Shown: positions 50,577 to 60,437, numbered from the stretch's first letter. The stretch is DNA of 64,000 nt from DAOQTX01 sp035340715 (GCA_035340715.1 DAOQTX010000003.1:1-64000); one strand, 5' to 3'. Translations and numbers: made by a program. The notes: generated from the letters alone by a model not told the origin.

Positions 50577-51674
50577 TTAGTTTTTCTCGATGTAAAGTGA
50601 TCTCGATGGGAAGGCAAAGTCAACTCCAATTTGCTCTGCCAGTTCCATAATTTTGATGTTTACTTTTTCTCTGATGAGTAAGTGCTCATCAAATACCGGT
50701 GTTGAAACATAATAATCGACACGAATTTCAAGAGCACTGTCCCCAAAAGTATGAAACCGAACAGAAAAATTTTCTTCAATAAGTTCTTCTGTGGTCAATA
50801 AGACTTTTATTCGATCAATGAACTGTGTTAATTTTTCACGAGAAGTTGAATAGGTAACGGTGAGATTAAAAAATACTCTAAAACTTTGCCTTTCGGTCAA
50901 GTTATCTAATTCCGCATCTACCATTCTTTTATTCGGAACAGTGACCAAAGAATTCTCGAGTGTTCGTAATCGTGTACTTCGTAAACCGATTCGTTCAACT
51001 TTGCCTCGGAAATTATTGACGATAACTTGATCGCCAATCTTAAATGGCTTGTCTAAAAATATCGTAAAGGAACCCAATAGATTTTCTAAAGTTTCTTTAG
51101 CCGCTAATGCCAAAGCCAAGCCTCCTATTCCCAAACCGGCAACCAATGAAGCTATGTTCAATTTAAATACTATGCCAAGTATTAAGAAAACCATCAATAC
51201 CACTACAAGTATTTTTGTTCCATCTTTAAAAAAAGGAACCAGTTGATCGTCAAAAGTGCCTTCTGTTTGCTCGGCCCGATAAATAAAAACTAATGTAAAA
51301 TAGTCAATCAATCGCAGCATTATCCATGTAATACTTATGAGGTACAGCACTGCGAACGACCGTTGAGTAATCATGATTAGCCCAATTTCATTTTCATCAG
51401 CAAGATCCCAAGCGGATGGATATTGAAGCCTATCGAATGCAATAAAAAGAGACGAAAGAATAAATACCAAGCCAATGGGTTTATAAAGTAAGTCTATAAA
51501 AGATTTCGGTCCTACTGAATCGCTAATGCGCTTAAAGGGTCTGTAGAACAATCGAGCCAATAATTTTGAAAAGGGTTTCTTGATCAGTAAAGCACCCACT
51601 ATAATAACTAAAGCAATAAAAAGATCATCACTTTTGTTTTCAAAAATTATTTCTTGTTCTAGAATATCTTCCAC
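50577..51674 (-). CDS. Mechanosensitive channel, MscS family
   Basis: This 365-residue inner-membrane channel has four or five helices in the first 185 residues. The pore helix and gate lie at about 170-205 (ASLVAGLGIGGLALALAAKETLEN, in parts: GLGIGGLALALAAKE), followed by the beta domain with IFLDKPFKIGDQVIV and RVERIGLRSTRLRTLEN-type sequence. The C-terminal domain ends in SRSLYIEKN. It probably releases solutes under osmotic downshock. Confidence 0.92.
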   Translation of the reverse strand: MEDILEQEIIFENKSDDLFIALVIIVGALLIKKPFSKLLARLFYRPFKRISDSVGPKSFIDLLYKPIGLVFILSSLFIAFDRLQYPSAWDLADENEIGLIMITQRSFAVLYLISITWIMLRLIDYFTLVFIYRAEQTEGTFDDQLVPFFKDGTKILVVVLMVFLILGIVFKLNIASLVAGLGIGGLALALAAKETLENLLGSFTIFLDKPFKIGDQVIVNNFRGKVERIGLRSTRLRTLENSLVTVPNKRMVDAELDNLTERQSFRVFFNLTVTYSTSREKLTQFIDRIKVLLTTEELIEENFSVRFHTFGDSALEIRVDYYVSTPVFDEHLLIREKVNIKIMELAEQIGVDFAFPSRSLYIEKN

Positions 51675-51773
51675 TTTAAATCAATTAATTTTCAACAAAA
51701 ATAGATTTAATATTAATAATAGAAATTGAACCATTGGTAAAAGCTATTGTATTTTTTTGAATTCATACTTGCG

Positions 51774-51801
51774 TTGATTGAATAAACTTTTTTTATTTTT
51801 G
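51774..51801 (+). promoter_or_regulatory. Promoter of the small Lys-rich/acidic gene
   Basis: TTG (51774-51776), 17 bases, then TATTTTTG (51794-51801), a full TAnnTTTG match. It ends 34 bases before the start codon at 51836, which supports that small gene as real. Confidence 0.55.
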
Positions 51802-51835
51802 CCCTATATATCAATACAGAATTGTTAAACGAATC

Positions 51836-52048
51836 ATGACTAAAGCAAAGAAAAGCACAAAATCGTCCCCTAAGAAAGGGAAGTCAAGCAGTGCGAAAAA
51901 ATCTCCTGTAAAAGGGAGCCCAAAGAAATCTAAGGAAGATTGGGATGAAGAAGAAGAAAATGAAAATGACGAGCAGGATTTTAATGGAGACTTAGAAGAT
52001 TTTAGATTTGATGATGATTTATATGATGATGACGATGATGATTTTTAA
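51836..52048 (+). CDS. Small Lys/Ser-rich protein with an acidic tail
   Basis: The 70-residue protein has strongly split charge. Residues 1-33 are Lys/Ser/Pro-rich with repeats of the SPKK type (SSPKKGKSSS, KGSPKKSK), like eukaryotic H1 tails and bacterial histone-like proteins. Residues 34-70 are Asp/Glu-rich and end in a run of six Asp and a Phe. No fold is expected. It has its own promoter. Possible roles are nucleic-acid binding with an autoinhibitory acidic tail or polymer-like packing. I do not recognise a named family. Confidence 0.7.
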   Translation: MTKAKKSTKSSPKKGKSSSAKKSPVKGSPKKSKEDWDEEEENENDEQDFNGDLEDFRFDDDLYDDDDDDF

Positions 52049-52063
52049 TTCTGCATTCATTCA

Positions 52064-53134
52064 TCAAAGATAAATTGCTCCTCCTTTAGAATCCTTAATA
52101 GCCCCTGTGTATTCCTTTAAGATGTTCACTTTGTTCTCGTATCGTAAGAAACCTAAAAGAGCAAAGGCCATAGCTTCTTTGAACTCTACTAGTTTAGGTG
52201 CTGGTATGATAAATTGAACATTGCTTTTTTTGATTAATAGATTCATCAAGTATTTATTGTAAGCCCCCCCTCCGGTTGCCAGAATCTTTCCTTTTATATT
52301 ATAATATTCAATAACCCATTTTATCTGGTCAGTCATATGTTCGCATAATGTTCTGAGTTTGTCTTCAACACTACTTCTATTGGATTGCAGCAATGGATAA
52401 ACAAACTTTTCATTCCATTCTCTGCTTAATGACTTTGCTCCTCGTTTTTTATAATAAGCTATGTTATTTAGTTTTGATAATAGCTTGGAATCAACTTTTC
52501 CCTTTGATGCAAGATCTCCGTTTTTATCGTATTTCAATCCTTTCTCTTGGGCAATGAGATTGAGCAAACTATTTATAGGGCAAATATCAAATGCCAAAAA
52601 TTGCCGCTTATTCTGTATTGAAATATTACTAAACCCACCTAAATTGATACATGCTTTGTATTCTGAAAATAGCAAGCGATCTGCAATAGGAACCAATGGC
52701 GCCCCTTGCCCCTTTAGAGAAATATCAGAAGATCGAAAGTCGACCACACTTGTAATGCCAGTCGAATTAGAAATGGCTGAACCGCTTCCTATTTGTAAAG
52801 TGAATCCTTTGTCGGGTTCATGAAAAACGGTATGGCCATGAGATGCTATTAAATTTGGTTTTAAGTTATGTTTGGAGCAAAATAGGTTTACTTGAGATCC
52901 TATGTGCAAACCAAAATCGAAGTCAAGTTTACATAAGTCTTGAGCACTGAGAAGATGCGCCTTGCTTATTTTCTTTTCCCAACTCTTTGTATAGGGAATG
53001 GTTTCAGCTTCAATGATCTCGTATGAGTATTTTTTTTGGGCACGAACAATTTTACAGAAAGCAATATCCAGCCCATCTAGCGAAGTGCCCGACATAATAC
53101 CGATTACCTTAAGAGCGTTTAGATTTGATTTCAT
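52064..53134 (-). CDS. anmK: Anhydro-N-acetylmuramic acid kinase
   Basis: The enzyme phosphorylates and opens 1,6-anhydro-MurNAc during cell-wall recycling. In 356 residues the nucleotide-binding start GIMSGTSLDGLDIAF (12-26) is intact. GHTVFHEPDKGFTLQIGSG, INLGGFSNIS, FDICPINSLLN and ILATGGGAYNKYL follow. It is convergent with the small Lys-rich/acidic gene and divergent from the acyl-CoA dehydrogenase gene. Confidence 0.95.
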   Translation of the reverse strand: MKSNLNALKVIGIMSGTSLDGLDIAFCKIVRAQKKYSYEIIEAETIPYTKSWEKKISKAHLLSAQDLCKLDFDFGLHIGSQVNLFCSKHNLKPNLIASHGHTVFHEPDKGFTLQIGSGSAISNSTGITSVVDFRSSDISLKGQGAPLVPIADRLLFSEYKACINLGGFSNISIQNKRQFLAFDICPINSLLNLIAQEKGLKYDKNGDLASKGKVDSKLLSKLNNIAYYKKRGAKSLSREWNEKFVYPLLQSNRSSVEDKLRTLCEHMTDQIKWVIEYYNIKGKILATGGGAYNKYLMNLLIKKSNVQFIIPAPKLVEFKEAMAFALLGFLRYENKVNILKEYTGAIKDSKGGAIYL

Positions 53135-53171
53135 AAACCTTTTATTAATGTGCTAATTACATATTTTAAAT

Positions 53172-53179
53172 TAAATTTG
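53172..53179 (+). promoter_or_regulatory. -7 element before the acyl-CoA dehydrogenase gene
   Basis: TAAATTTG is a full TAnnTTTG match 31 bases before the chosen start at 53211. The alternative start at 53187 would leave only 7 bases, which favours 53211. No good -33 element was found. Confidence 0.4.
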
Positions 53180-53210
53180 AAGCTGATTGAATAAAAATAA
53201 ATATCTGAAT

Positions 53211-54350
53211 ATGAATTTCGAATTGAGTGAAGAACATTTAATGATTCAAAAAGCAGCAAGAGATTTTGCTCAAAATGAGTTGCTACCCGGTGTAATTGAA
53301 AGAGATGAGCATCAAAAATTTCCAGCTGAGCAAATAAAGAAATTAGGAGAGCTAGGTTTTTTAGGAATGATGGTTGACCCTAAATATGGTGGAAGTGGAA
53401 TGGATGCCATTAGCTATGTTTTGGCTATGGAAGAGATTTCAAAAGTAGATGCGAGTGCCTCTGTAGTAATGTCGGTGAACAACTCTTTGGTATGCTGGGG
53501 TTTGGAAACTTTTGGAACAGAAGAACAAAAACAAAAATATTTGGTTCCTCTGGCAAAAGGCGAAATCATAGGGGCTTTTTGTCTTTCGGAACCTGAAGCT
53601 GGGTCAGATGCTACCAGTCAGCGAACAACAGCAGAAGATAAAGGAGACTATTATTTAGTAAACGGAACAAAAAATTGGATCACCAATGGAAATTCAGCAT
53701 CGGTTTATTTGGTAATGGCCCAAACTTCTCCTGAGTTAGCACATAAGGGAATTAATGCGTTAATTATTGAAAAGAATACTCCGGGTGTTTCGGTAGGGCC
53801 CAAGGAAAACAAAATGGGAATTCGTGGAAGTGATACACACAGCATTATGTTTAATGATGTTAAAGTACCAAAATCCAATCGAATTGGAGAAGATGGTTTT
53901 GGATTTAAGTTTGCGATGAAAACCCTCGCAGGAGGTCGAATCGGTATTGCCAGCCAAGCGCTTGGAATAGCTTCCGGGGCGTATGAACTGGCCTTGGCGT
54001 ATTCGAAAACCAGAAAAGCATTTGGAAAGGAAATTTCTCAGCATCAAGCCATACAATTTAAATTAGCCGATATGGCAACTGAGATTGATGCTGCTCGATT
54101 GCTGTGCATTCGATCGGCCTGGGACAAAGACAATGGTCGTTCGTATGATCAATCTAGTTCAATGGCCAAATTGTACGCTTCACGTGTAGCCATGTGGGTA
54201 AGTACCGAAGCGGTTCAGATTCATGGAGGCTATGGCTATGTAAAAGAATACCATGTAGAACGATTGATGCGGGATGCAAAAATCACACAAATTTATGAAG
54301 GGACAACTGAGGTGCAAAAAATTGTTATAGCTCGTTCGTTGATTAAGTAA
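53211..54350 (+). CDS. Acyl-CoA dehydrogenase
   Basis: This FAD enzyme catalyses the first step of fatty-acid or branched-chain acyl-CoA oxidation. From 53211 (MNFELSEEHL) it has 379 residues, the standard length; 53187 would add 8 residues. Family blocks are FCLSEPEAGSD, KNWITNGNSA, FGKEISQHQAIQFKLADMA, IHGGYGYVKEYHVERLMRDAK and IYEGTTEVQKIVIAR, whose Glu (in YEGTTE) is the catalytic base of short-chain/butyryl-type enzymes. The acyl specificity is not determined. Confidence 0.95.
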   Translation: MNFELSEEHLMIQKAARDFAQNELLPGVIERDEHQKFPAEQIKKLGELGFLGMMVDPKYGGSGMDAISYVLAMEEISKVDASASVVMSVNNSLVCWGLETFGTEEQKQKYLVPLAKGEIIGAFCLSEPEAGSDATSQRTTAEDKGDYYLVNGTKNWITNGNSASVYLVMAQTSPELAHKGINALIIEKNTPGVSVGPKENKMGIRGSDTHSIMFNDVKVPKSNRIGEDGFGFKFAMKTLAGGRIGIASQALGIASGAYELALAYSKTRKAFGKEISQHQAIQFKLADMATEIDAARLLCIRSAWDKDNGRSYDQSSSMAKLYASRVAMWVSTEAVQIHGGYGYVKEYHVERLMRDAKITQIYEGTTEVQKIVIARSLIK

Positions 54351-54425
54351 TTTGATCTAAAAAAAGTGTAAACTTTACGACAAACCATATGATCGGTTTC
54401 TTTTCTAAATGCTAAAATATATTGT

Positions 54426-55190
54426 ATGACTCGACTAAGGCCTCTGATTTTTCTATTTGTTATCGCTCTGGGGTTCTCATGCACCTCTCAAAAGAAATTA
54501 AACTATTTTCAATCTCAGCGTGGTGAAGATTTTTCAAAAGTGAGTGTTACCCAAGATTTCGAAATTAAATTGATGCCACACGACATTTTGCAATTCAATG
54601 TTTTTGTAGAAAACCCTGAAGCATTTCCTTCATTGAAAGAGAGTTATGATCGACTCGGAGTAGATAACCGTAGTGCTTATGAAAAAGGATTTGTTATGGA
54701 CCATAACGGTTTTGTAGATTTTCCTTTAATCGGTAGAGTAAATCTGAGTGGATTGACTATCATACAAGCAAAAGATACTTTAGCAAAACGGTTTAAATAT
54801 TTTATGGACACCCCAATAATAACATTGAAAAAAATTAGTTTTAAGATTACAGTTTTAGGTGAAGTAGTTAAGCCAGGTCTTTATTATGTACCAAACGAAC
54901 AACTTACATTTACAGAAGCACTTGCAATGGCTGGAGATTTGACCAACTATGGAAGGCGAAATGAAATCCAAGTATATCGAAAAACAAGCGAAGGATATGT
55001 GGTGCATTCTATAGATCTAACCAAAAGAGATTTTTTCAATACCGAATTATATTATGTGCATCCGGAGGATATCATTTATGTGAAAGCTTTAAAGCGTAAA
55101 GCCTTAGCAAATGTGGGTCCGGCTGTTTTGGTGGTAACTTCGGTATTGTCCACCACAATTCTTGCCATTACTCTGATTACAAGATTTTAA
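54426..55190 (+). CDS. Polysaccharide export lipoprotein, Wza-like
   Basis: The protein has 254 residues with a lipoprotein signal (VIALGFSC, Cys19). The Poly_export domain covers about 45-120 (IKLMPHDILQFNVF, GFVDFPLIGRVNLSGLT), followed by a SLBB domain (about 135-215: FKITVLGEVVKPGLYYVPN, LTFTEALAMAGDLTNYG). A C-terminal helix (about 230-252) spans the outer membrane, as in Wza. It precedes the Wzc-like kinase by 4 bases, and the two would form an export channel for exopolysaccharide. Confidence 0.92.
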   Translation: MTRLRPLIFLFVIALGFSCTSQKKLNYFQSQRGEDFSKVSVTQDFEIKLMPHDILQFNVFVENPEAFPSLKESYDRLGVDNRSAYEKGFVMDHNGFVDFPLIGRVNLSGLTIIQAKDTLAKRFKYFMDTPIITLKKISFKITVLGEVVKPGLYYVPNEQLTFTEALAMAGDLTNYGRRNEIQVYRKTSEGYVVHSIDLTKRDFFNTELYYVHPEDIIYVKALKRKALANVGPAVLVVTSVLSTTILAITLITRF

Positions 55191-55194
55191 CCGC

Positions 55195-57582
55195 ATGAAT
55201 CAATTTGAAGATAAAAAGTATGTAGTAAAAGAAGATGATATTGATGTTTCATCCTTTCTGAATCATTTACGTACTAAGTATTATTATTTTATTATTTCTG
55301 TTTTCATTTGTGTAGCTGCAGCAGTTACTTATGTGAAACTTACATTACCTGTTTTTCAGGCCAAAGCATCCATATTAATTCAGGATCCAAAGTCGACCAA
55401 TAAGAGCATAGAGAGTATGCTTACCGGTGAATTTCTTGGGACTACAAATAATCTAGCGACCGAGATTGGAATTATAAATTCGAACACTGTTCTTGAAAAG
55501 ACCATCGATGAACTTCAACTAAAAGTAAGTTATTTTAAAACCAGTTCTTTCCCGCATAAACCGGTTTATAAGAAAGCTCCTTTTATGGTGGAGTTTAAAG
55601 AATTCCATCCTGAATTTTATAACGTTCCGTTTTATCTGAGCATCATCAACCGTCAGCAGTTTAGCATTACTTTACAAATGGACGGAAAATTAGTTACCAA
55701 CTATAATTATGAGAATAATGGCACTTTTGGCCAATGGCTTTCTTCACCCTATTTCTCAATAAAACTTTTATATACCGACAGCCTAACATTTGACCCCTTA
55801 GATGTCGATTATAAGTTTATAATTCATTCAACCAATAAATTGGTTAATGATATGATGTCACGCTTAAGTGTTGAGCCTTTAGATAAAGAAGCCAACATTG
55901 CTACCATGAAATTTAAAGATAATTTACCGGTAAGAGCGAAGGATGTTTTAAATACAATTGGAAAAGTATATATCGACCTGGATGTTGAAGATAAAGCAAG
56001 AGAAGCATCTCTGACTTTGCAGTTTGTGGATGAACAAATGTCTAATGTGAGTCAGAATTTGGGCAACATTGAGGGAAATATGCAAGAATTCAAGGAGAAG
56101 AATCAAACGGTAAATTTAAGTGAAGAAGCTAAAGTATATCTCAATAAGTTAAACACTTTGGATGTTGAGCGAGTTAAATCGGATATAGAACTTAAGGGGC
56201 TTAACAATTTGTTAAGTTATATCAAAAACAACATTGATATGACACAAATGGCACCAACAGCATTGGGCATACCTGATCCAATATTGATCGAACTATTGCA
56301 AAAGTATCAGGAATTACAAACCAAGAAGAAGAGTTTGTCGTATGGTGTTAGTGAAAACACGCCATCACTAAAAATTCTTGATTCACAAATTGAAGAAGTA
56401 AAGGCTTCGTTAATTGAGAATGTAAACTCAATTCGCCAAAAATTTACTATCCAAAACGATTTACTAAGAGGACAAATTAGTAGTGCAGAGTCAAATATAA
56501 AACAAGTGCCACAAAAAGAAAGAGAATTAATTTCCATTCAAAGGCAGTTTGATGTGAATCAAAATATCTATGTATATCTGCTGCAAAAGAAGGCTGAGAC
56601 CAGTATTGCAAAAGCAACAGTACTTTCCGATAACAAAGTTTTGGATCAGGCTGCTCTTGTATCGGACGAACCAATTGAACCAAACAATAAGATTATCTTA
56701 TTGGCAGCTTTAGTTTTGGCTATTATTATTCCTACTATTTTGATTTTGATTCAAAGTATGTTGAGTACCAGTATTATCAATAAGGAAGATCTGAGTAGAT
56801 TGACGGATTTGCCAGTCTTAGGGATGGTAAACAAATTGAAATCTACAGACAACTTAATTGTAAATCATAGTCCTAAATCAAGAACAGCTGAAGCATTCAG
56901 ATCTATTAGAACCAATTTGCAATTTTATAGTTCGAGTGGTTCTACGAACAGAAATATTTTGATTACATCAAGTATTAGCGGTGAAGGAAAATCGTTCACA
57001 TCGATTAATCTTTCTACCATCTATGCCATGCAAGGTTATAGAGTTTGTTTGATGGGTCTTGATTTAAGAAAACCTAAACTATACGAAGATTTTAACTTGA
57101 CTAATGAAATAGGGATCAGTAACTATTTGATTGGCAATGCTACTCTCGATGACATCATACAAAAGACAAGCATCGATCGATTACACTTAATTTCCTCTGG
57201 CCCTATACCTCCCAATCCGGGTGAATTGATCAGCAAGAAAGAAATGGATACATTAATGAGTGAATTGCAAAGTCGATACGACTATGTTATCATTGATACA
57301 CCACCTATCGGAATAGTTTCAGATGCTTTAGTATTGATGAAATATTCTCATGTGAATATATACATTGTTCGATCGGGAATAACGCACAAGCAAAGCATAA
57401 AGGATCTTCATCATATGGCAAAGGAGAATATTGTTCAAAATATGGGCATTATTCTTAATGGTGTTGATTTAAGAACCGCTTATGGATATGGGTCCTATCG
57501 TTATTCAGCGAATGGTGCAGGATACTACGATGAGGATGAAATAAAGCCTGGATTATTGAAACGTATTTTTACAAAAGCATAG
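55195..57582 (+). CDS. Wzc-like chain-length regulator and tyrosine kinase
   Basis: The 795-residue inner-membrane protein has a Wzz domain with a first helix (about 32-52), a large periplasmic coiled-coil part and a second helix (about 500-521). The cytoplasmic BY-kinase follows: Walker A SGEGKS (Lys599), Walker A' LMGLDLRKPKL and Walker B YVIIDTPPIG. The C-terminus carries a tyrosine cluster (YGYGSYRYSANGAGYY) for autophosphorylation. No polymerase or flippase genes follow here; the gene is convergent with murF. Confidence 0.93.
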   Translation: MNQFEDKKYVVKEDDIDVSSFLNHLRTKYYYFIISVFICVAAAVTYVKLTLPVFQAKASILIQDPKSTNKSIESMLTGEFLGTTNNLATEIGIINSNTVLEKTIDELQLKVSYFKTSSFPHKPVYKKAPFMVEFKEFHPEFYNVPFYLSIINRQQFSITLQMDGKLVTNYNYENNGTFGQWLSSPYFSIKLLYTDSLTFDPLDVDYKFIIHSTNKLVNDMMSRLSVEPLDKEANIATMKFKDNLPVRAKDVLNTIGKVYIDLDVEDKAREASLTLQFVDEQMSNVSQNLGNIEGNMQEFKEKNQTVNLSEEAKVYLNKLNTLDVERVKSDIELKGLNNLLSYIKNNIDMTQMAPTALGIPDPILIELLQKYQELQTKKKSLSYGVSENTPSLKILDSQIEEVKASLIENVNSIRQKFTIQNDLLRGQISSAESNIKQVPQKERELISIQRQFDVNQNIYVYLLQKKAETSIAKATVLSDNKVLDQAALVSDEPIEPNNKIILLAALVLAIIIPTILILIQSMLSTSIINKEDLSRLTDLPVLGMVNKLKSTDNLIVNHSPKSRTAEAFRSIRTNLQFYSSSGSTNRNILITSSISGEGKSFTSINLSTIYAMQGYRVCLMGLDLRKPKLYEDFNLTNEIGISNYLIGNATLDDIIQKTSIDRLHLISSGPIPPNPGELISKKEMDTLMSELQSRYDYVIIDTPPIGIVSDALVLMKYSHVNIYIVRSGITHKQSIKDLHHMAKENIVQNMGIILNGVDLRTAYGYGSYRYSANGAGYYDEDEIKPGLLKRIFTKA

Positions 57583-57591
57583 TAGTTATTT

Positions 57592-58893
57592 CTACTTTAC
57601 TAGATCTAAAAGCGATTCCATTTTCATACCTCTTGAACCTTTGATTAAAATCGAATACCCTTTAACCGGGTTATTTTGTAAATAATCTTTGACTTGGGTT
57701 ATTTCTTCAAACACTTTAAAATTGTCCTCATAAGACGTGTTATAAAAATGAGGACCAACTAAAATAACATTTGAAATATTGGAGCTTTTAATTTGATCAA
57801 CAATTTTCTGATGTTCGTCTTTGCTGGTTTCGCCTAATTCAAACATATCACCCAAAATAACTGCAGTAGGTTTTTTGAAATTCAAGGTGAGGTTTTCTAT
57901 GGCAACCTGCATAGAAGATGGATTGGCATTGTAGGCATCTAAAACAATGAGATTGGATTCGGTTTCAATGATTTGAGATCTTTGATTGCTGGGTATATAA
58001 TTTTCTATTGCCGAATTAATATTGTCACTAGAAATATCAAAATAAGATCCAACCGCTATTGCACAAAGTACATTAGGAGTATTATAGGTACCGGTTAATT
58101 TGGTTTGTATAGATTGCTGTAGTTTTCCTGAATGCTGATAGCACACTTTGAGGTATTGATTTGAATCACAAGCATTGCCAGAAATATCATTCTCTGGCTC
58201 CATTCCATATTGAATTCGCTTTGAGTATTCATCTGCTATGTTTCTGATTCTTTTGTCATCGCTATATATAAAGAGCGTGCCACCAACACCTTTTACAAAA
58301 TCAAACAATTCACCTTTGCCTTTCTGAATGCCATCTACCGAACCAAAGCCTTCCAAATGCGCTTTTCCAATATTGGTGATTATTCCATAATCTGGCTCAG
58401 CAATACGACATAGGACATCAATTTCTCCAACATGATTCGCTCCCATTTCAATAACAGCTATTTGATGTTGTTGATTTAGTTTTAATAAAGTCAACGGAAC
58501 TCCTATATGATTATTTAGGTTTCCTTCAGTAATCAAGCAATTGTATTTCGTCTTTAGTACAGCACCAATGAGTTCTTTTGTGGTGGTTTTACCATTGCTT
58601 CCGGTTAAAGCTATTATAGGAATTGTTAAGGATCTTCGATGGTGCTTAGCGAGATCTTGCATTGTGTTCAATGCACTATTGCAAACGTAAACGTTTGACG
58701 ATGATTCAATTTTTGCGGTATCATCCACAACGGCTAAGGAAGCTCCTAACTCAATCGCTTTTTCAGCGTATTGATTGCCATCAAAATTCTCACCCTTCAA
58801 AGCGAAAAAAATATCTCCCTTTTTGAGTGTTCTGGTATCAGTAGAGATTGATGGATGATTTAAAAAATGACGATATAATGTATCAATAGTCAT
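57592..58893 (-). CDS. murF: UDP-MurNAc-tripeptide--D-Ala-D-Ala ligase
   Basis: MurF adds D-Ala-D-Ala to the peptidoglycan precursor. In 433 residues, the N-terminal domain shows STDTRTLKKGDIFFALKGENFDG, the P-loop is TGSNGKTTT (97-105), and AVIEMGANHVGEIDVLC, LDAYNANPSSM and LKGSRGMKMES follow. The start codon is directly behind the T-run of a terminator hairpin. It is downstream of gldJ, as in other Bacteroidota genomes. Confidence 0.95.
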   Translation of the reverse strand: MTIDTLYRHFLNHPSISTDTRTLKKGDIFFALKGENFDGNQYAEKAIELGASLAVVDDTAKIESSSNVYVCNSALNTMQDLAKHHRRSLTIPIIALTGSNGKTTTKELIGAVLKTKYNCLITEGNLNNHIGVPLTLLKLNQQHQIAVIEMGANHVGEIDVLCRIAEPDYGIITNIGKAHLEGFGSVDGIQKGKGELFDFVKGVGGTLFIYSDDKRIRNIADEYSKRIQYGMEPENDISGNACDSNQYLKVCYQHSGKLQQSIQTKLTGTYNTPNVLCAIAVGSYFDISSDNINSAIENYIPSNQRSQIIETESNLIVLDAYNANPSSMQVAIENLTLNFKKPTAVILGDMFELGETSKDEHQKIVDQIKSSNISNVILVGPHFYNTSYEDNFKVFEEITQVKDYLQNNPVKGYSILIKGSRGMKMESLLDLVK

Positions 58894-58928
58894 AAAAAAA
58901 CCTCGATGATTATAAATTCACCGAGGTT
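58894..58928 (-). terminator. Terminator between gldJ and murF
   Basis: On the minus strand AACCTCG..TGA (58928-58918) pairs with TCA..CGAGGTT (58909-58899) with one mismatch, and seven T follow (58900-58894), directly touching the murF start codon. Confidence 0.75.
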
Positions 58929-58948
58929 AAATATAGAAGTTTAGTTTC

Positions 58949-60403
58949 TTACTTTTTCTTTTTTGTGCTGGCTCCCAATCCAACCGGACTTCCAACTCTG
59001 GTCATTGCGCAGCGGAATCCAATATCGTCTGTTGATCTTTCTTCGTCCAAATATCTTCTGGCTCCTGGTGATAACCAATACGCTCTATCTTTCCAACTTC
59101 CGCCTTTGTAAACTCTTACTTTATCATTGATTAAAGATGAATTTGAATAATCGTATACAATATAATCTTGTTCATCACCATCTAAGTAGTTGATGTTATC
59201 CGCTTTAGTATAATTTCGTCTGCCAACATTTTCTGTTTCATCTACATTACGATAAATAATTCTACCTAAGCTATCTTTTTCAGCAATCTGACCTTCTTCA
59301 TCTCTTTGTTGGGTCTGATATACGTTACCTCTAAAAGCTCTGAAGTCATCATTGTCTTCTAAAGAAAGTGGACGATATACATCCATAACCCATTCATTAA
59401 CATTACCAGCCATGTTATATAAACCATAATCATTTGGCCAGTAAGATAAAACTGGTCCGGGAATATCAGCATTATCGTTAAGATACCCAGCTACCCCCAT
59501 GTTATCACCTCGACCTCTTTTAAAGTTGGCTAGAATCTGTCCTTTAGTTTTTTCATCAGCCGAACGAACTACGTGCCCGTTCCATGGGTACAGTCTTCGC
59601 TCCGTTACTCTTTCATATACAGTATTGCCAATATAACCTAAAGCAGCATATTCCCACTCAGCTTCGGTAGGTAGGCGGTAACGAGGCAATAAAATACCGT
59701 CTTCCATTCTTACTTTACGTGTATCGCGGTTGGGATTCATATCCATCAAAGGACTTTTTACAAGACCTTCATACTGATCAGCTAAATAAGCATCGGTATT
59801 AAAATTATCTTCGTTTACCTGATTAGGATTAACGCGTAATATTCCTTCACGGATTAAAATGTTTTCATTTACACGATCAGTTCTCCATGCGCAAAAATCA
59901 TTTGCTTGTAACCAATTTACTCCAACTACTGGATACGAATGGTATGCGGGATGTCTTAAATATAGCTCAACATAAGGTTCGTTGAAGGCTAATTTACTTC
60001 TCCAAACCAATGTGTCGGGTAGAGCTTTTTTATATACTTCAGGATAATCAACACCAAAAACTCGATCTAACCAATAGAGGTATTCTAAATAATTGATGTT
60101 CGTGATTTCACTTTCATCAATATAAAAGGAAGAAACAGTAGCTCTTTTCGGAATATTATCCCAATTGTAGTTGACTTCTTGTTCGGTACGACCCATAGAG
60201 AATGTACCACCTTCCACCAATACCAAATTTGGTCCGGTTTCTTGTTCCACATAGGGAACTACCTCAAATCCACCGTTTTTTGGATCGTTGTAATTCCATC
60301 CTGTAATGGAAGATTTTTCTTTTTTACAGGCGGTTCCAAATAACAGGAATGCTGCGGCCATAAAACCTACACAGAATCTAAGATTTTTAGTTGATTTGGT
60401 CAT
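58949..60403 (-). CDS. gldJ: Gliding motility/T9SS lipoprotein GldJ
   Basis: The protein has 484 residues with a lipoprotein signal (LLFGTAC, Cys26). A formylglycine-generating-enzyme-like (SUMF1) domain covers about 58-470: VLVEGGTFSMGRTEQ, YIDESEITNINYLEYL, VVGVNWLQANDFCAWR, RLPTEAEWEYAALG, MAGNVNEWVMDVY and VYKGGSWKDRAYWLSPGARRYLDE (split here). The Cys pair and metal site of true sulfatase-modifying enzymes are not expected to function. GldJ is needed for T9SS and gliding in Flavobacterium. Its place between porP-like and murF genes supports GldJ over GldK. Confidence 0.9.
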   Translation of the reverse strand: MTKSTKNLRFCVGFMAAAFLLFGTACKKEKSSITGWNYNDPKNGGFEVVPYVEQETGPNLVLVEGGTFSMGRTEQEVNYNWDNIPKRATVSSFYIDESEITNINYLEYLYWLDRVFGVDYPEVYKKALPDTLVWRSKLAFNEPYVELYLRHPAYHSYPVVGVNWLQANDFCAWRTDRVNENILIREGILRVNPNQVNEDNFNTDAYLADQYEGLVKSPLMDMNPNRDTRKVRMEDGILLPRYRLPTEAEWEYAALGYIGNTVYERVTERRLYPWNGHVVRSADEKTKGQILANFKRGRGDNMGVAGYLNDNADIPGPVLSYWPNDYGLYNMAGNVNEWVMDVYRPLSLEDNDDFRAFRGNVYQTQQRDEEGQIAEKDSLGRIIYRNVDETENVGRRNYTKADNINYLDGDEQDYIVYDYSNSSLINDKVRVYKGGSWKDRAYWLSPGARRYLDEERSTDDIGFRCAMTRVGSPVGLGASTKKKK

Positions 60404-60437
60404 ATTAAATAGTATAGTTGGTTTGACTATAAGTTTT

